Source of the DNA: Novosphingobium cyanobacteriorum
Lineage (GTDB): Bacteria; Pseudomonadota; Alphaproteobacteria; Sphingomonadales; Sphingomonadaceae
DNA length: 64,000 bases
NCBI RefSeq assembly: GCF_029436685.1
Contig: NZ_JAROCY010000010.1
Span: forward strand, 62,001-126,000
Direction: 5' to 3'
Under the pieces are notes generated by a model. That model was not told where the DNA came from and made no database searches. It worked only from the letters and a program-made list of their open reading frames with translations. The translations under genes were made by a program, and so were the position numbers. Numbering within the stretch: position 1 is the stretch's first letter; each line of letters begins with the position of its first letter. Positions 46,575 to 56,905 of this stretch are shown piece after piece.

Positions 46575-48017
46575 ATGGGCCGGATGGATGGAGCCCGATT
46601 CAGAATCGCAGCACCGCTGCTGACTGCGCTGCTGTATTTCACCGGCGCCGCTTTCAGCGTGCACTACAGCCGCTTTGGCGGCGGCGTGGCCATGATCTGG
46701 GTGGCAAGCGCCATACTGGCCGCGCGGCTGATTGTCATCGAACTGCGCGAATGGCCGCTGACGATGGCCGCCTGCACGATTGCCAGCACGGTCGCCACCG
46801 GCCTGTTCGGGTTGGGGTGGGTGGCTGCATTGCCGTTGTCGCTGGTCAACATGGCGGAGGCCGCGGCGGTGGCCTGGACATTCCGCACCCTGGTGCGCAC
46901 GTGCTGGCCCAAGGACGTGCTGGAACTGGTGGCCGGTTTCTATCTGGTTATCGGATTGCTGATTCCGGTCATGTCCGCCGTTGCCGGGGCGGGAATCGCG
47001 CATCTGGCCAACGACATTCCTTTCGAAACCAATTTCTTTCACTGGTTCGTCGGCCATGCAGTGGGCCTGCTGGCGATCCTGCCCTTCTGCATTTCGGTGG
47101 CGCGTACCCGCCGCTTCAACGAGCGGCTCGTGCCGAAGGGGCATGGCATGTCGGGCGTGCTGTTGTGCGCCACGATGGCGCTGATCACGTTCGGCGTCTT
47201 CTCCCAAACGATCCGCCCGTTGATGCTGGCGCCGCTGCTGTTTGTTATGCTGACTGCTGTGTGGGCAAACGTGGCAATGGCGATGGCGCTGCCCGTGATC
47301 CTTGCGCTGGTTGGTGGTGTGCTGACGCTGCATGGCCTGGGGCCAATGGGCGTGATGGCGTTCGATCCCGGTGACCGCATCCAGTTGTTCCAGCTCTATG
47401 TGGCCATCACCGCGCTGTGCGCGCTGCCGGTGGCGGTAGACATGGAACGGCGGCGACAGGAAATCCGCCGGCTGGCGAAGCAGGAGCGGCGCTGGCGCAA
47501 GCTTTCCGGGCTGGCCGGAGAGCGGATCGCCGAGCTGGCGCATGAGGCGGCAACCGACGCGTTGACCGGCCTGCCCAACCGCCGCGCCTTCGAGCGCGCG
47601 CTGGCGACGACGATCGAATCGGGAACCATGGCCTGTGTCGCGATGGTTGATGTGGACCACTTCAAGCAGATCAACGACCGCCACGGGCATGGCGTGGGTG
47701 ACGAGGTGCTGACCGGATTTGCCGAGTTGGCCGGGCAGGCGCTGCGGGGCAGCGACATGATTGCGCGGCTGGGCGGCGAGGAATTCGCGCTCCTGCTGAA
47801 GGAGGCGAACATCGCGCATGCCGAGATGGCCTGTGCCAGGCTTGCGCAGCGGCTGGCCGACAATGCCATCGTGACCAGCGCCGGTCCGCTGCGGATCACG
47901 GTGAGCTGCGGGCTGGCTGAGCTGCATGAAAGCGGCGAGGCGGCGATGCTTTCGGCCGACAAGGCGCTGTACAAGGCGAAGGCCGCAGGGCGCGCCAGAC
48001 ATGCGGTTGCCGCCTGA
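46575..48017 (+). CDS. MASE1-type diguanylate cyclase
   Basis: 480 residues. The N-terminal half (about 10-290) has roughly eight hydrophobic helices and resembles the MASE1 sensory module. A short coiled linker (RRRQEIRRLAKQERRW) leads to a GGDEF domain with the active GGEEF at 400-404 and the inhibitory I-site RGSD at 391-394. It should make c-di-GMP in response to an unknown signal, with product feedback. No EAL domain. Alternative start at 46584. Confidence 0.9.
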   Translation: MGRMDGARFRIAAPLLTALLYFTGAAFSVHYSRFGGGVAMIWVASAILAARLIVIELREWPLTMAACTIASTVATGLFGLGWVAALPLSLVNMAEAAAVAWTFRTLVRTCWPKDVLELVAGFYLVIGLLIPVMSAVAGAGIAHLANDIPFETNFFHWFVGHAVGLLAILPFCISVARTRRFNERLVPKGHGMSGVLLCATMALITFGVFSQTIRPLMLAPLLFVMLTAVWANVAMAMALPVILALVGGVLTLHGLGPMGVMAFDPGDRIQLFQLYVAITALCALPVAVDMERRRQEIRRLAKQERRWRKLSGLAGERIAELAHEAATDALTGLPNRRAFERALATTIESGTMACVAMVDVDHFKQINDRHGHGVGDEVLTGFAELAGQALRGSDMIARLGGEEFALLLKEANIAHAEMACARLAQRLADNAIVTSAGPLRITVSCGLAELHESGEAAMLSADKALYKAKAAGRARHAVAA

Positions 48018-48141
48018 GGGAACCTGAAGGGACCATCGGCGTTTGAGCGCGGACCGCCACCCTGGCGGGACCGGCAAGGCCATTGCGCGTTGCGGGAACT
48101 GGGCCTAAATCGGCCGCACCTTCTGCGCGAAAGACCCCCGC

Positions 48142-49383
48142 TTGATCCTCAGCCCGTTCGAATGGACCATCGCCAAGCGCTACATGCTGCCGGGGCGAGG
48201 GGAAGCGTTCATTGCCCTTGTTGCCGGGATCAGCCTCGTCGCCGTGATGCTCGGCGTGGCGGCGCTGGTGATCGTGATGAGCGTGATGAACGGCTTTCGC
48301 GCTGAACTGCTCGACAAGATCGTGGGCCTGAACGGCCATGCCATCATCCAGGCCTATGGCGGCAGGCTGGATAACTGGCAGGACATCCTGAAGAAGGTGG
48401 AGGCGACGCCCGGCGTCACCCGCGCCAGCCCGCTGATCGAACAGCCGCTGCTGGCCAGCTTCAACGGCCGGGTTGAGGCGATCCTGGTGCGGGGCAACAC
48501 GTCTCAGGACATCGCGCGGATTGCGCAAAAGCGCGTGGCTGGCAGCTTTGCCGACCTGAAGCCCGGATCGGACACCGTGGTGATCGGATCGCGGCTTGCC
48601 GAGAACCTGGGCGCGCAGGTGGGCGACACGATCACGATCATCAACCCGCAGGGCCGATCGACCCCGTTCGGCACGGTGCCGCGCGAGATCGGCTATCGCG
48701 TGGCGGCGATCTTCGAGATCGGCGTCTATGACTATGACAACGCGTTTGTCGTGATGCCCATACCCGATGCGCAGACGCTGCTGCTGACGGGTGATTCCAT
48801 CGGCATGATCGAGGTGACGACCAGGGACCCGGACAAGGTCATGGACTATCTTGGCCCGCTGAAGGAGCAACTGGCCGGGCGCGCGGTGGTGACCGACTGG
48901 AAGACGATCAACGCCAGCCTGTTCGAGGCGCTGGCCGTGGAGCGCGTGGCGATGTTCGTGGTGCTGTCCATCATCGTTCTGGTGGCGGTGTTCAACATCC
49001 TGTCCAGCCTGATCATGCTGGTGCGCGCCAAGACGCGCGACATCGCGATCCTGCGCACGATGGGGGCGACACGGAAAAGCCTGCTGAAGGTGTTCGTGGC
49101 CATCGGCTTCGTGATCGGGGCCATGGGCACGCTGACCGGGCTTGCGCTGGGCATGCTGTTCCTGTTCTTCCGCCAGCCCATCGTCCATGCCGTGGAATAC
49201 GTGACCGGGCAGAACCTGTGGGATCCTTCGATCCGCTTCCTGACCGACCTGCCGAGCCGCAGCGATCCGGTGGAGATCACCGTGATCTGCATCATGGCGC
49301 TGGTGCTGAGCTTTCTGGCAACCCTGTACCCCGCGTTGAAGGCGGCGAGTACCGACCCGGTGCAGGTGCTGCGCTATGAGTGA
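48142..49383 (+). CDS. Lipoprotein-releasing ABC transporter permease (LolC/LolE family)
   Basis: 413 residues with a TTG start. Four membrane helices: one near 25-50 and three in the C-terminal 150 residues, with a large periplasmic domain between. Signatures include [11 protein letters not shown] near helix 1 and [20 protein letters not shown]. With LolD it extracts outer membrane lipoproteins from the inner membrane for LolA. Only one permease gene is present, so it may form a homodimer, as in bacteria with a single LolF-type protein. Confidence 0.91.
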   Translation: MILSPFEWTIAKRYMLPGRGEAFIALVAGISLVAVMLGVAALVIVMSVMNGFRAELLDKIVGLNGHAIIQAYGGRLDNWQDILKKVEATPGVTRASPLIEQPLLASFNGRVEAILVRGNTSQDIARIAQKRVAGSFADLKPGSDTVVIGSRLAENLGAQVGDTITIINPQGRSTPFGTVPREIGYRVAAIFEIGVYDYDNAFVVMPIPDAQTLLLTGDSIGMIEVTTRDPDKVMDYLGPLKEQLAGRAVVTDWKTINASLFEALAVERVAMFVVLSIIVLVAVFNILSSLIMLVRAKTRDIAILRTMGATRKSLLKVFVAIGFVIGAMGTLTGLALGMLFLFFRQPIVHAVEYVTGQNLWDPSIRFLTDLPSRSDPVEITVICIMALVLSFLATLYPALKAASTDPVQVLRYE

Positions 49384-50050
49384 AGCCGTCGTCCGCCTGA
49401 AGGACCTGCGCCGTTCGTTCTCGCAAGGGGGCGTAACCATCGACGTGCTGCGCGGCGTCAACCTGGAAATCCAGCCCGGCGAGATCGTGGCGCTGCTGGG
49501 CCCGTCCGGTTCCGGCAAATCGACGATGCTGCAGGCGATCGGCCTTCTGGAAGGCGGGTTTTCCGGCCTGATCGAGATTGCCGGGACCAATGCATCAAGC
49601 CTTTCGGGCGATGCGCGCACCACGCTGCGGCGCGATCACCTGGGTTTCGTGTACCAGTTCCATCACCTGCTGCCGGATTTCAACGCGATCGAGAACGTGG
49701 TGCTGCCGCAGCTTGTGGCCGGCAAGGCTGCGGGCGAGGCCAAGGACCGTGCGACCGAACTGCTGACCGCGCTGGGGCTGGGGCATCGCCTGGAGCACAG
49801 GCCGAGCCAGCTTTCCGGCGGCGAGCAGCAGCGTGTGGCCGTGGCCCGCGCACTGGCCAACCGGCCGGAACTGGTGCTGGCGGACGAACCGACGGGCAAC
49901 CTGGATGAGGCGACGGCGGACCGCGTGCTGGAGGAATTCCTCAAGCTGGTGCGCGGGGAAGGCAGTTCCGCGCTGATCGCCACGCATAACGAGCGGCTTG
50001 CCTTCCGGATGGACCGGGTTGTCCGGCTGCATGAAGGAATTTTAACGTAG
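49376..50050 (+). CDS. lolD: Lipoprotein-releasing ABC transporter ATPase
   Basis: 224 residues. Walker [10 protein letters not shown] at 42-50, Q-loop [10 protein letters not shown], signature [15 protein letters not shown] and Walker [12 protein letters not shown]. The 8-nt overlap with the permease gene shows coupling. YQFHHLLP is characteristic for LolD. Confidence 0.94.
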   Translation: MSEAVVRLKDLRRSFSQGGVTIDVLRGVNLEIQPGEIVALLGPSGSGKSTMLQAIGLLEGGFSGLIEIAGTNASSLSGDARTTLRRDHLGFVYQFHHLLPDFNAIENVVLPQLVAGKAAGEAKDRATELLTALGLGHRLEHRPSQLSGGEQQRVAVARALANRPELVLADEPTGNLDEATADRVLEEFLKLVRGEGSSALIATHNERLAFRMDRVVRLHEGILT

Positions 50051-50109
50051 GCTGGCGGGATACGGGAACCGGGCGTGCGCGTTTATTGCGCGAGAAGGAG
50101 ATCGTATCG

Positions 50110-50391
50110 ATGAACACCACGATCCGCGCCGAATCCCATGACACCCGCCGCGACTTCTGGTCAGACCATGCCACCGTTTTGCGTCGCGAGGCCGCGGGTG
50201 GGCTGCTGCATGATTTCGCCACGCTGCATGCCGGGACCCTGGCAGACATGGTACGCATGGTTGCCCGCATGACGGCGGACGAGCGCGACGGCCTGGTGAT
50301 CGAGAAGGCGGGCGACCGCCAGTATGGGCCTGGCGAGATCATGGCGCTGGCCCACCGCGACGACTTTCCGGGCGGCCCTATTTCCCGTTGA
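50110..50391 (+). CDS. Small protein, paralog 1 of a tandem pair
   Basis: 93 residues from ATG 50110 (AGGAG 9 nt upstream). No signal peptide. Residues 41-87 align without gaps to the next small protein, with 19 of 47 identical, including VRxVAxM, LVI and GEIxxLA. The N-terminal 40 residues are unrelated to it. I do not recognise a characterised family. It follows lolD by 59 nt and precedes paralog 2 by 48 nt. Confidence 0.78.
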   Translation: MNTTIRAESHDTRRDFWSDHATVLRREAAGGLLHDFATLHAGTLADMVRMVARMTADERDGLVIEKAGDRQYGPGEIMALAHRDDFPGGPISR

Positions 50392-50439
50392 TCCGCATCC
50401 CCTGCCGTGCGACCTTTTGGCATGAGCAGGGGAGAAGAC

Positions 50440-50673
50440 ATGTCCGGTCTTGATTGGCAGGCGCAAGCAACGCTGCACCAGCGCGACGATGACGGTTCCG
50501 AGATGCAGTACAACTTCAGCGTGGTGAAGAAGGGCCCGCTGGGCGAACTGGTGCGCGAGGTGGCCGGCATGGATGCCGAAGCGCGTGCGCGGCTGGTGAT
50601 TGACGTGCCGGGCGGAAAGTCGCTGAATGTCGGAGAAATCCTTGAGCTGGCGAAGGTGGAGGGCTTTGAATGA
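50440..50673 (+). CDS. Small protein, paralog 2 of a tandem pair
   Basis: 77 residues from ATG 50440, chosen because GGGGAG lies 6 nt upstream; a GTG at 50407 and ATG at 50422 lie earlier. Residues about 30-76 are homologous to paralog 1. The stop overlaps the glutathione peroxidase start by 4 nt, so the two are translated together. Function unknown. Confidence 0.78.
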   Translation: MSGLDWQAQATLHQRDDDGSEMQYNFSVVKKGPLGELVREVAGMDAEARARLVIDVPGGKSLNVGEILELAKVEGFE

Positions 50674-51158
50674 GCGGCCCTGCAACCATTGCCGATTTCA
50701 CCGCGAAGAAGCCGAATGGCGAGGAGATCAGCCTGGCGGACAAGCTGGGCAAGGTGATCCTTGTGGTCAACACGGCCAGCAAGTGCGGGTTCACGCCGCA
50801 GTATGACGGGCTTGAGGCGCTGTGGAAGCAGTATGGCGAGCGTGGGTTCGAAGTGCTGGCCTTTCCGTGCAACCAGTTCGGCGCGCAGGAGCCGGGCACG
50901 GCGGACGAAATTGAAAGTTTCTGCAAGGTCAATTTCGGCGTCAGCTTTCCGTTGATGGCGAAGATCGATGTCAACGGACCCAATGCCGCGCCGCTGTTCG
51001 ACTGGCTGAAAGCCGAGGCTCCGGGTGTGCTGGGCACCAAGGGGATCAAGTGGAACTTCACCAAGTTCCTGATCGACCGGCAGGGCAAGGTGGTGAAGCG
51101 GTATGCCCCCACCGACAAGCCTGCGAGCATCGCCAAGGACATCGAGACGCTGCTGTGA
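50670..51158 (+). CDS. Glutathione peroxidase-like thiol peroxidase
   Basis: 162 residues. Catalytic C39 in NTASKCGFTPQY, Q69 in FPCNQFG and W128 in KWNFTKF form the GPx active site; C85 is the likely resolving cysteine of the thioredoxin-dependent type. No signal peptide, so cytoplasmic. Coupled to the preceding small gene. Confidence 0.93.
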   Translation: MSGPATIADFTAKKPNGEEISLADKLGKVILVVNTASKCGFTPQYDGLEALWKQYGERGFEVLAFPCNQFGAQEPGTADEIESFCKVNFGVSFPLMAKIDVNGPNAAPLFDWLKAEAPGVLGTKGIKWNFTKFLIDRQGKVVKRYAPTDKPASIAKDIETLL

Positions 51159-51232
51159 GCGCAGCTGTTTGATCGGTTGATAAGCCGGGCCCGGCTCTCG
51201 CAGAATCGGCCCCGGCCCCCTACCTTTCCGGC

Positions 51233-54200
51233 ATGGCCGGTTACGCTCCCTTCGTCCCCCTTCGCGTCTTTTCATCATACACCATGCTGGATGGCGCGGT
51301 TGACCCCAAGGCCATCGCCAAGACGGCGGCGGAGCGCGGATTTCCGGCGATAGCCATCACCGATCGCAACGGGCTTTACGGCTCGGTCGCCTTTGCCAAG
51401 GCGTGCAAGGACGTGGGTGTCCAGCCGGTGATCGGCACGATGCTGGCGGTGGCGCGGCCAGAACGGGAAGGCGCTTCGGCGCCCGGCTTCGGCGCACAGG
51501 CCCCGACGATCGACTGGCTGGCGCTCTATGCGCAGGATTCGACCGGATACGACAACATCTGCCACCTGGTCAGCCGCGCGCATCTGGAGCGCCCGCTGGA
51601 GTTCGCGCCGCACGTGGTGCTGGCGGACCTGGTGGGGCATACCGATGGCCTGCTGTGCCTGAGCGCGTGTGGCGAAGGGGCGCTGACCCGGCTGCTGGCC
51701 GAGGGGCAGCAGAGCGCGGCTGAAACCTACCTGAGCCGGCTTGAGGAGTTGTTTCCCGAGCGGCTCTATCTTGAACTGGCCCGGCGCGGCGATGCGGCCG
51801 AGGATGCGGCGGAAGCGGCGCTGACCGACCTCGCCTATGCACGCAACCTGCCGCTGGTCGCCACCAATCCGGCCTGCTTTGCCGATCGCGGTTTCTACGC
51901 CGCGCATGACGCCATGCTGTGCATTGCCAGTTCAACCCACGTTGACAGCACCGACCGCCCGCGCTCGTCCGCCGAGTGGTGGATCAAGCCGGCGCCGGTG
52001 ATGGAGGACCTGTTCAAGGACCTGCCCGAAGCCATCGCCAACACGCTGGTGGTGGCGCAGCGGTGTGCAGTGATGCCGCCCAAGCGCAAGCCGATCCTGC
52101 CCAGCCTTGCCGGTGACAAGGAAGGCGAGGCGCGGATGTGCGCGGCAGACAGCCGCACCGGCCTGGTCGAACGGCTGAAGCCCTACTACGCGGAAGCCTG
52201 CCATGGTGAACTGGCGCAGGTGCTGACGCTGGGGCCGGATGCGGAGCCGGCGGAGGCGGACTATCCTGCGCTGGCCGAGGCGGGCGTGTTTGCCGAAGTG
52301 CTGGATTATCGCAAACGGTTGGAGTTCGAGATCTCGATCATCAACCGCATGGGTTTTGGCGGATACTTCCTGATCGTGGCCGACTTCATCAAGTGGGCCA
52401 AGGAACATGGCATCCCGGTGGGGCCGGGGCGCGGATCGGGCGCGGGCTCGCTGGTGGCGTGGGCGCTGACCATTACCGACCTCGATCCGATCAAGCTGGG
52501 CCTGCTGTTCGAACGCTTCCTTAACCCGGAACGCGTCTCGATGCCCGACTTCGACATCGACTTCTGCGAAACCCGGCGTGGCGAGGTGATCCGCTATGTC
52601 CAGCAAAAGTATGGAGACGATCACGTTGCGCAGATCATCACCTTCGGCAAGCTGAAGGCGCGCGCGGTGCTGCGCGATACCGGCCGCATCCTGCAGATGA
52701 GCTATGGCCAGACGGACCGGCTGTGCAAGATGGTGCCGAACCATCCGACCGACCCATGGCCGCTGCCGCGCGCGCTGAATGGCGTGGCGGAGCTGAAGCG
52801 CGAATACGACCGCGACCCCGACGTGCGCCGGTTGATCGATCTCGCCATGCAGCTGGAAGGCCTGCCGCGCAACAGCTCCACCCACGCGGCGGGCGTGGTG
52901 ATCGGTGACCGGCCGCTGGCGCAGCTGGTGCCGCTCTATCGCGATCCGCGGTCAGACATGCCGGTGACGCAGTTCGACATGAAGCATGTCGAGGATGCGG
53001 GGCTGGTGAAGTTCGACTTCCTGGGCCTGAAGACGCTGTCGGTGCTGCGCAAGGCGGTGGACCTGCTGGGCAAGAGGGGCATTTCCATCGACCTTTCGGC
53101 GCTGCCCTGGGACGATGCCGACGTCTACAAGCTGCTGCAGTCGGGCGATACGGTGGGCGTGTTCCAGCTGGAATCCGAAGGGATGCGGCGCACGCTGGCA
53201 GCGGTGAAGCCCACCAATTTCGGCGACATCATCGCGCTCGTTTCGCTCTATCGCCCCGGCCCGATGGACAACATCCCGCTGTTCGGCCGACGCAAGAACG
53301 GGCTGGAGGCGATCGAATACCCGCACGACAAGCTGGCGGGCATCCTCTCGGAAACCTATGGTATCTTCGTCTACCAGGAACAGGTGATGCAGGCCGCGCA
53401 GATCCTGGCGGGCTATTCGCTGGGCGATGCCGACCTTCTGCGCCGCGCCATGGGCAAGAAGGTGCAGGCGGAAATGGACGCCCAGCGCCAGCGCTTCGTG
53501 GACGGGTGCAAGGAAGTTTCCGGCATCGAGAAGGGCAAGGCCAACGAGCTGTTCGACTTGATCGACAAGTTCGCCGGCTATGGCTTCAACAAGTCTCACG
53601 CTGCCGCCTATGCCCTGCTGGCCTATCAGACGGCGTGGATGAAGACGCATTATCCGCATGAATTCTATGCCGGATCGATGTGCTTCGACATGCACCAGTC
53701 GGAAAAGCTGAACGTCTTCGTGGACGACATGCGCCGCAACGGTGTGGCGCTGCACGGGCCGGACATCAACCGCAGCGAGGCCGAGTTCACGGTGGAGCGG
53801 ACCGACGAAGGCTATGCCGTGCGCTATGCCCTGGCGGGCCTGCGCAACGTGGGCGAAAAGGCGATGGAAGCGATCGTGGCGGAGCGGGAGGCCAATGGGC
53901 CGTTCACTTCGCTCGACGACCTGTTTCGCCGGCTGCCCGCCGGATCGATGAACCGGCGCGGGCTGGAAGCGCTGGCCGCGGGCGGTGCGCTCGATTGCCT
54001 GGAACCGAACCGCGCCAAGGTGACCGCCAATGCCGAACTGCTGATGGCGGTGGCGGACGAGGCGGCACGATCGCGCACGTCGGGACAGGGCGGCCTGTTC
54101 GGCGGCGACGACCATGCCGAACAGGCGACGCGGCTGGCCGAGACCAAGCCGTGGAGCCGGGCCGACCAGATGGCGGCGGAGCGCGAGAACTTCGGCTTCT

Positions 54201-54829
54201 ATTTCGCCGCGCATCCGGTGGAGGAGTACCGCGCGGTGGCCAGCGCCAACGGTGCGCGCACTTATGGCAGCCTGATGGCGGGCGGCGGCGATGGTGGGGC
54301 GCGATCGGGCGCGGTGATGGCCGCGCTGGTGGAGAACGTGCAAAAGCGCAAGACGAAGAAGGGCAAGGACTTCGTCATGGCCGACTTCTCGGACAGCAGC
54401 GGTCTTTTCTCGGCCAGTTGCTTCGAGGAATCGCTGGTCGACAACTTCGTGCAGTGGGCGCGCGAGGGCACCTGCGTGCTGCTGAATGTGGAGCTGGACA
54501 GGCCAAACCCGGATGAGCCGCCACGTGTGACGGTGCGCGGGGCGCGGCCGCTGGACAGCGTGACAAGTGCGGCGCGGATGATGCTGAAGCTGGATGTCAG
54601 CCGGCCGGAGGCGATTGCCGAGCTGGCGATGCTGCTGCCCCGCGCGCCTGACGGCAAGGGCGAGGTGCTGGCACGGCTGAAGACCGGGCGGGCGAAGGAG
54701 CCACTGGTGCGGCTGGGCAATGACTTCCGCCTCGACAGCGATTTAATCGAACGGTTGATTCCGATCGAAGGCATCGCCAATGTGGCATTGACGGCGAGGG
54801 CGGAGAGGCATCTGCGGCTCGTCGAATAA
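51233..54829 (+). CDS. dnaE: DNA polymerase III alpha subunit
   Basis: 1198 residues, replicative polymerase. PHP domain first (about 1-285), with its usual metal histidines missing (FVPLRVFSSYTMLDG). The palm has PGRGSGAGSLVAW and the catalytic PDFDIDF at 438-444. Then the tandem HhH, OB-fold and tau-binding tail. Length and N-terminus (FVPLRVFSSY) match DnaE1 rather than the imuAB-linked DnaE2, which starts differently, though that was not checked by alignment. Stop precedes an acyl-CoA ligase by 17 nt. Confidence 0.95.
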   Translation: MAGYAPFVPLRVFSSYTMLDGAVDPKAIAKTAAERGFPAIAITDRNGLYGSVAFAKACKDVGVQPVIGTMLAVARPEREGASAPGFGAQAPTIDWLALYAQDSTGYDNICHLVSRAHLERPLEFAPHVVLADLVGHTDGLLCLSACGEGALTRLLAEGQQSAAETYLSRLEELFPERLYLELARRGDAAEDAAEAALTDLAYARNLPLVATNPACFADRGFYAAHDAMLCIASSTHVDSTDRPRSSAEWWIKPAPVMEDLFKDLPEAIANTLVVAQRCAVMPPKRKPILPSLAGDKEGEARMCAADSRTGLVERLKPYYAEACHGELAQVLTLGPDAEPAEADYPALAEAGVFAEVLDYRKRLEFEISIINRMGFGGYFLIVADFIKWAKEHGIPVGPGRGSGAGSLVAWALTITDLDPIKLGLLFERFLNPERVSMPDFDIDFCETRRGEVIRYVQQKYGDDHVAQIITFGKLKARAVLRDTGRILQMSYGQTDRLCKMVPNHPTDPWPLPRALNGVAELKREYDRDPDVRRLIDLAMQLEGLPRNSSTHAAGVVIGDRPLAQLVPLYRDPRSDMPVTQFDMKHVEDAGLVKFDFLGLKTLSVLRKAVDLLGKRGISIDLSALPWDDADVYKLLQSGDTVGVFQLESEGMRRTLAAVKPTNFGDIIALVSLYRPGPMDNIPLFGRRKNGLEAIEYPHDKLAGILSETYGIFVYQEQVMQAAQILAGYSLGDADLLRRAMGKKVQAEMDAQRQRFVDGCKEVSGIEKGKANELFDLIDKFAGYGFNKSHAAAYALLAYQTAWMKTHYPHEFYAGSMCFDMHQSEKLNVFVDDMRRNGVALHGPDINRSEAEFTVERTDEGYAVRYALAGLRNVGEKAMEAIVAEREANGPFTSLDDLFRRLPAGSMNRRGLEALAAGGALDCLEPNRAKVTANAELLMAVADEAARSRTSGQGGLFGGDDHAEQATRLAETKPWSRADQMAAERENFGFYFAAHPVEEYRAVASANGARTYGSLMAGGGDGGARSGAVMAALVENVQKRKTKKGKDFVMADFSDSSGLFSASCFEESLVDNFVQWAREGTCVLLNVELDRPNPDEPPRVTVRGARPLDSVTSAARMMLKLDVSRPEAIAELAMLLPRAPDGKGEVLARLKTGRAKEPLVRLGNDFRLDSDLIERLIPIEGIANVALTARAERHLRLVE

Positions 54830-54846
54830 AACGACGGGAGACATCG

Positions 54847-56451
54847 ATGCTGCTTGGCGCCATGCAGGACTGGCCGTTGCGCGTGACGCGCCTGATCGAC
54901 CATGCCGCGCGAGAGCATGGCGGGCGCGAGATCGTGAGCCGATGGGCCGATGGCAGCGAGACGCGGACCACCTGGGCCGGCGTGCGCCGCGATGCGATGC
55001 GCATGGCCAATGCCCTGCGCGCCCTGGGCATCGCGCCGGGGGACCGCATCGCCACGCTGGCGATGAACCACCACCGCCACCTCGTGACCTGGTATGGCGC
55101 GGTGGGCGCGGGCGGCATCCTCCACACGATCAACCCCCGCCTGTTCGACGACCAGCTGGAGTACATAGCCAACCACGCCGAGGACAAGGTGCTGCTGTTC
55201 GACAGGCAGTGGGCGCCGATCGTGGAGCGGATGAAGCCACGCTGGACGACGATCGAGCACTACATCTGCTTTGACAGTGATGAGCCCGCGCGGGCTTTCG
55301 AGGACTGGATCGCTGGCGCCAGCGACGAGGGCGAATGGGCCGATGGCGACGAGCGCGAGCCGTGCATGCTGTGCTATACCAGCGGGACAACGGGCAACCC
55401 AAAGGGTGTGCTTTACGAGCACCGTTCCACAATGCTCCACGCGCTCACGGCGCTGGGCAGGCCGGTGCTGGACATGGATTGCCGCACGGTGATGATGCCG
55501 ATCGTGCCGATGTTCCATGCAGCCAGCTGGGGCATTCCTTGGGCCGGTGCGGCGGCGGGGGCGAAGCTGGTCTATAGCGCCAGCAACGATCCGGCGACGG
55601 TGTGCGAACTGTTCGAGAACGAAAAGGTCACGTCCTCGGCCGGTGTGCCGACGGTTTGGCTGGGCGTGTTCCAGCACATCGACAGGCAAGGCAAGCCGAT
55701 CCCGCCCGACCTGAAGCAGATCGTGTGCGGCGGCAGCGCCATGCCGCGGGCGATGATCGAACGCTTCATGGCGGCGGGCGTGCGCATCGCCCATGCCTGG
55801 GGCATGACCGAGACATCCCCGATCGGCACCACGGGGTGCGAGACGCCGGATTGGGACGAGCTGACGTTCGACGAACAGGTCTCGATCAAGGCGATGCAGG
55901 GGCGGGTTCCCTTCGGCGTGGAGATCCGCTGCGTTGACCTGGGCGATCCGACCATGGTCCTGCCGCGCGACGGCAAGACATCGGGTGCGCTGCAGGTGCG
56001 CGGGCCATGGGTGGTACGTCGCTATTTCAAGGCGGAGCAGGACGCCACCACCGAAGGCCAGTGGTTCGACACGGGCGATGTGGGCGTGATCCACCCCGAT
56101 GGCACGCTGCAGCTGACCGACCGGACCAAGGACGTGATCAAGTCTGGCGGGGAGTGGATCAGTTCGGTGGAACTGGAGAACGCCGCCATCGGGCATCCCG
56201 CCGTGGCCGAAGCGGCCGCGATTGGCATCCAGCACCCGAAGTGGGATGAACGCCCCCTGCTGGTTGTGGTGAAAAAGCCCGAAGCGGCAGTCTCTGCCGA
56301 TGACCTGCGCACTTTCCTGGGCCAGCATGTGGCCAAGTGGTGGGTGCCAGACGATGTCGCCTTCGTCGATGCCATCCCGCATACCGGCACGGGCAAGATC
56401 AGCAAGAAGGACCTGCGGGAGCAATTCCGCGATTGGCAGTGGAAGGCCTGA
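54847..56451 (+). CDS. Acyl-CoA ligase (medium/long-chain fatty acid type)
   Basis: 534 residues, AMP-binding family. P-loop YTSGTTGNPKG at 177-187, then HAWGMTETSP, TGDVGVIHPDGTLQLTDR and the C-terminal lysine in TGTGKISKKDLR. It activates a carboxylic acid with ATP and CoA. Overall style is that of the FadD3/AlkK-type ligases for medium or long chains. GGGAGA precedes the ATG. Confidence 0.9.
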   Translation: MLLGAMQDWPLRVTRLIDHAAREHGGREIVSRWADGSETRTTWAGVRRDAMRMANALRALGIAPGDRIATLAMNHHRHLVTWYGAVGAGGILHTINPRLFDDQLEYIANHAEDKVLLFDRQWAPIVERMKPRWTTIEHYICFDSDEPARAFEDWIAGASDEGEWADGDEREPCMLCYTSGTTGNPKGVLYEHRSTMLHALTALGRPVLDMDCRTVMMPIVPMFHAASWGIPWAGAAAGAKLVYSASNDPATVCELFENEKVTSSAGVPTVWLGVFQHIDRQGKPIPPDLKQIVCGGSAMPRAMIERFMAAGVRIAHAWGMTETSPIGTTGCETPDWDELTFDEQVSIKAMQGRVPFGVEIRCVDLGDPTMVLPRDGKTSGALQVRGPWVVRRYFKAEQDATTEGQWFDTGDVGVIHPDGTLQLTDRTKDVIKSGGEWISSVELENAAIGHPAVAEAAAIGIQHPKWDERPLLVVVKKPEAAVSADDLRTFLGQHVAKWWVPDDVAFVDAIPHTGTGKISKKDLREQFRDWQWKA

Positions 56452-56452
56452 G

Positions 56453-56884
56453 GTGACCAGCTATATCGACCCCAGCCGGGAGAACTTCGATCGGTTCAAG
56501 GCCCTGCCGCGCGACGAGCCCGTGGAGATGCTCAATCTCGTCAGGTTCAAGGCGCTTGCCAGCTATCCCGAAGGACACGAGCTGGCGGGCAGGGGGCTGA
56601 CCGGTGCGCAGGCCTATGCCGAGTATATGCGCACGATCCAGCCAGTGCTTCAGCGCGCCGGGGGCGAGATCGCCTGGCGTGGCCAGTTCGGCTGCGTGGT
56701 GACCGGCCCCGCCGAATGGGAATGGGATGAAACCTTCGTGATGCGCTATCCCAGCGCGGCGGCGTTCATGGGCATGGTGAAGGACCCTGATTATGCGCCG
56801 GTGGTGGTGCATCGGCAGGCGGCGGTTGAAGACAGCAGGCTCGTCCGCTTTGCGCCGACCGGCAGGTTTCCTTTGCACGCCTGA
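56453..56884 (+). CDS. DUF1330-domain protein
   Basis: 143 residues with a GTG start 1 nt after the ligase stop and GGAAGG upstream. A ferredoxin-like alpha-beta barrel fold: EPVEMLNLVRFKA, GAQAYAEYMRTIQPVLQRAGG and FVMRYPSAAAFMGMVKDPDYAP match DUF1330. Function unknown. Close spacing indicates co-expression with the acyl-CoA ligase. Confidence 0.85.
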   Translation: MTSYIDPSRENFDRFKALPRDEPVEMLNLVRFKALASYPEGHELAGRGLTGAQAYAEYMRTIQPVLQRAGGEIAWRGQFGCVVTGPAEWEWDETFVMRYPSAAAFMGMVKDPDYAPVVVHRQAAVEDSRLVRFAPTGRFPLHA

Positions 56885-56905
56885 CGAAGCGCTGACGGTG
56901 CGATC

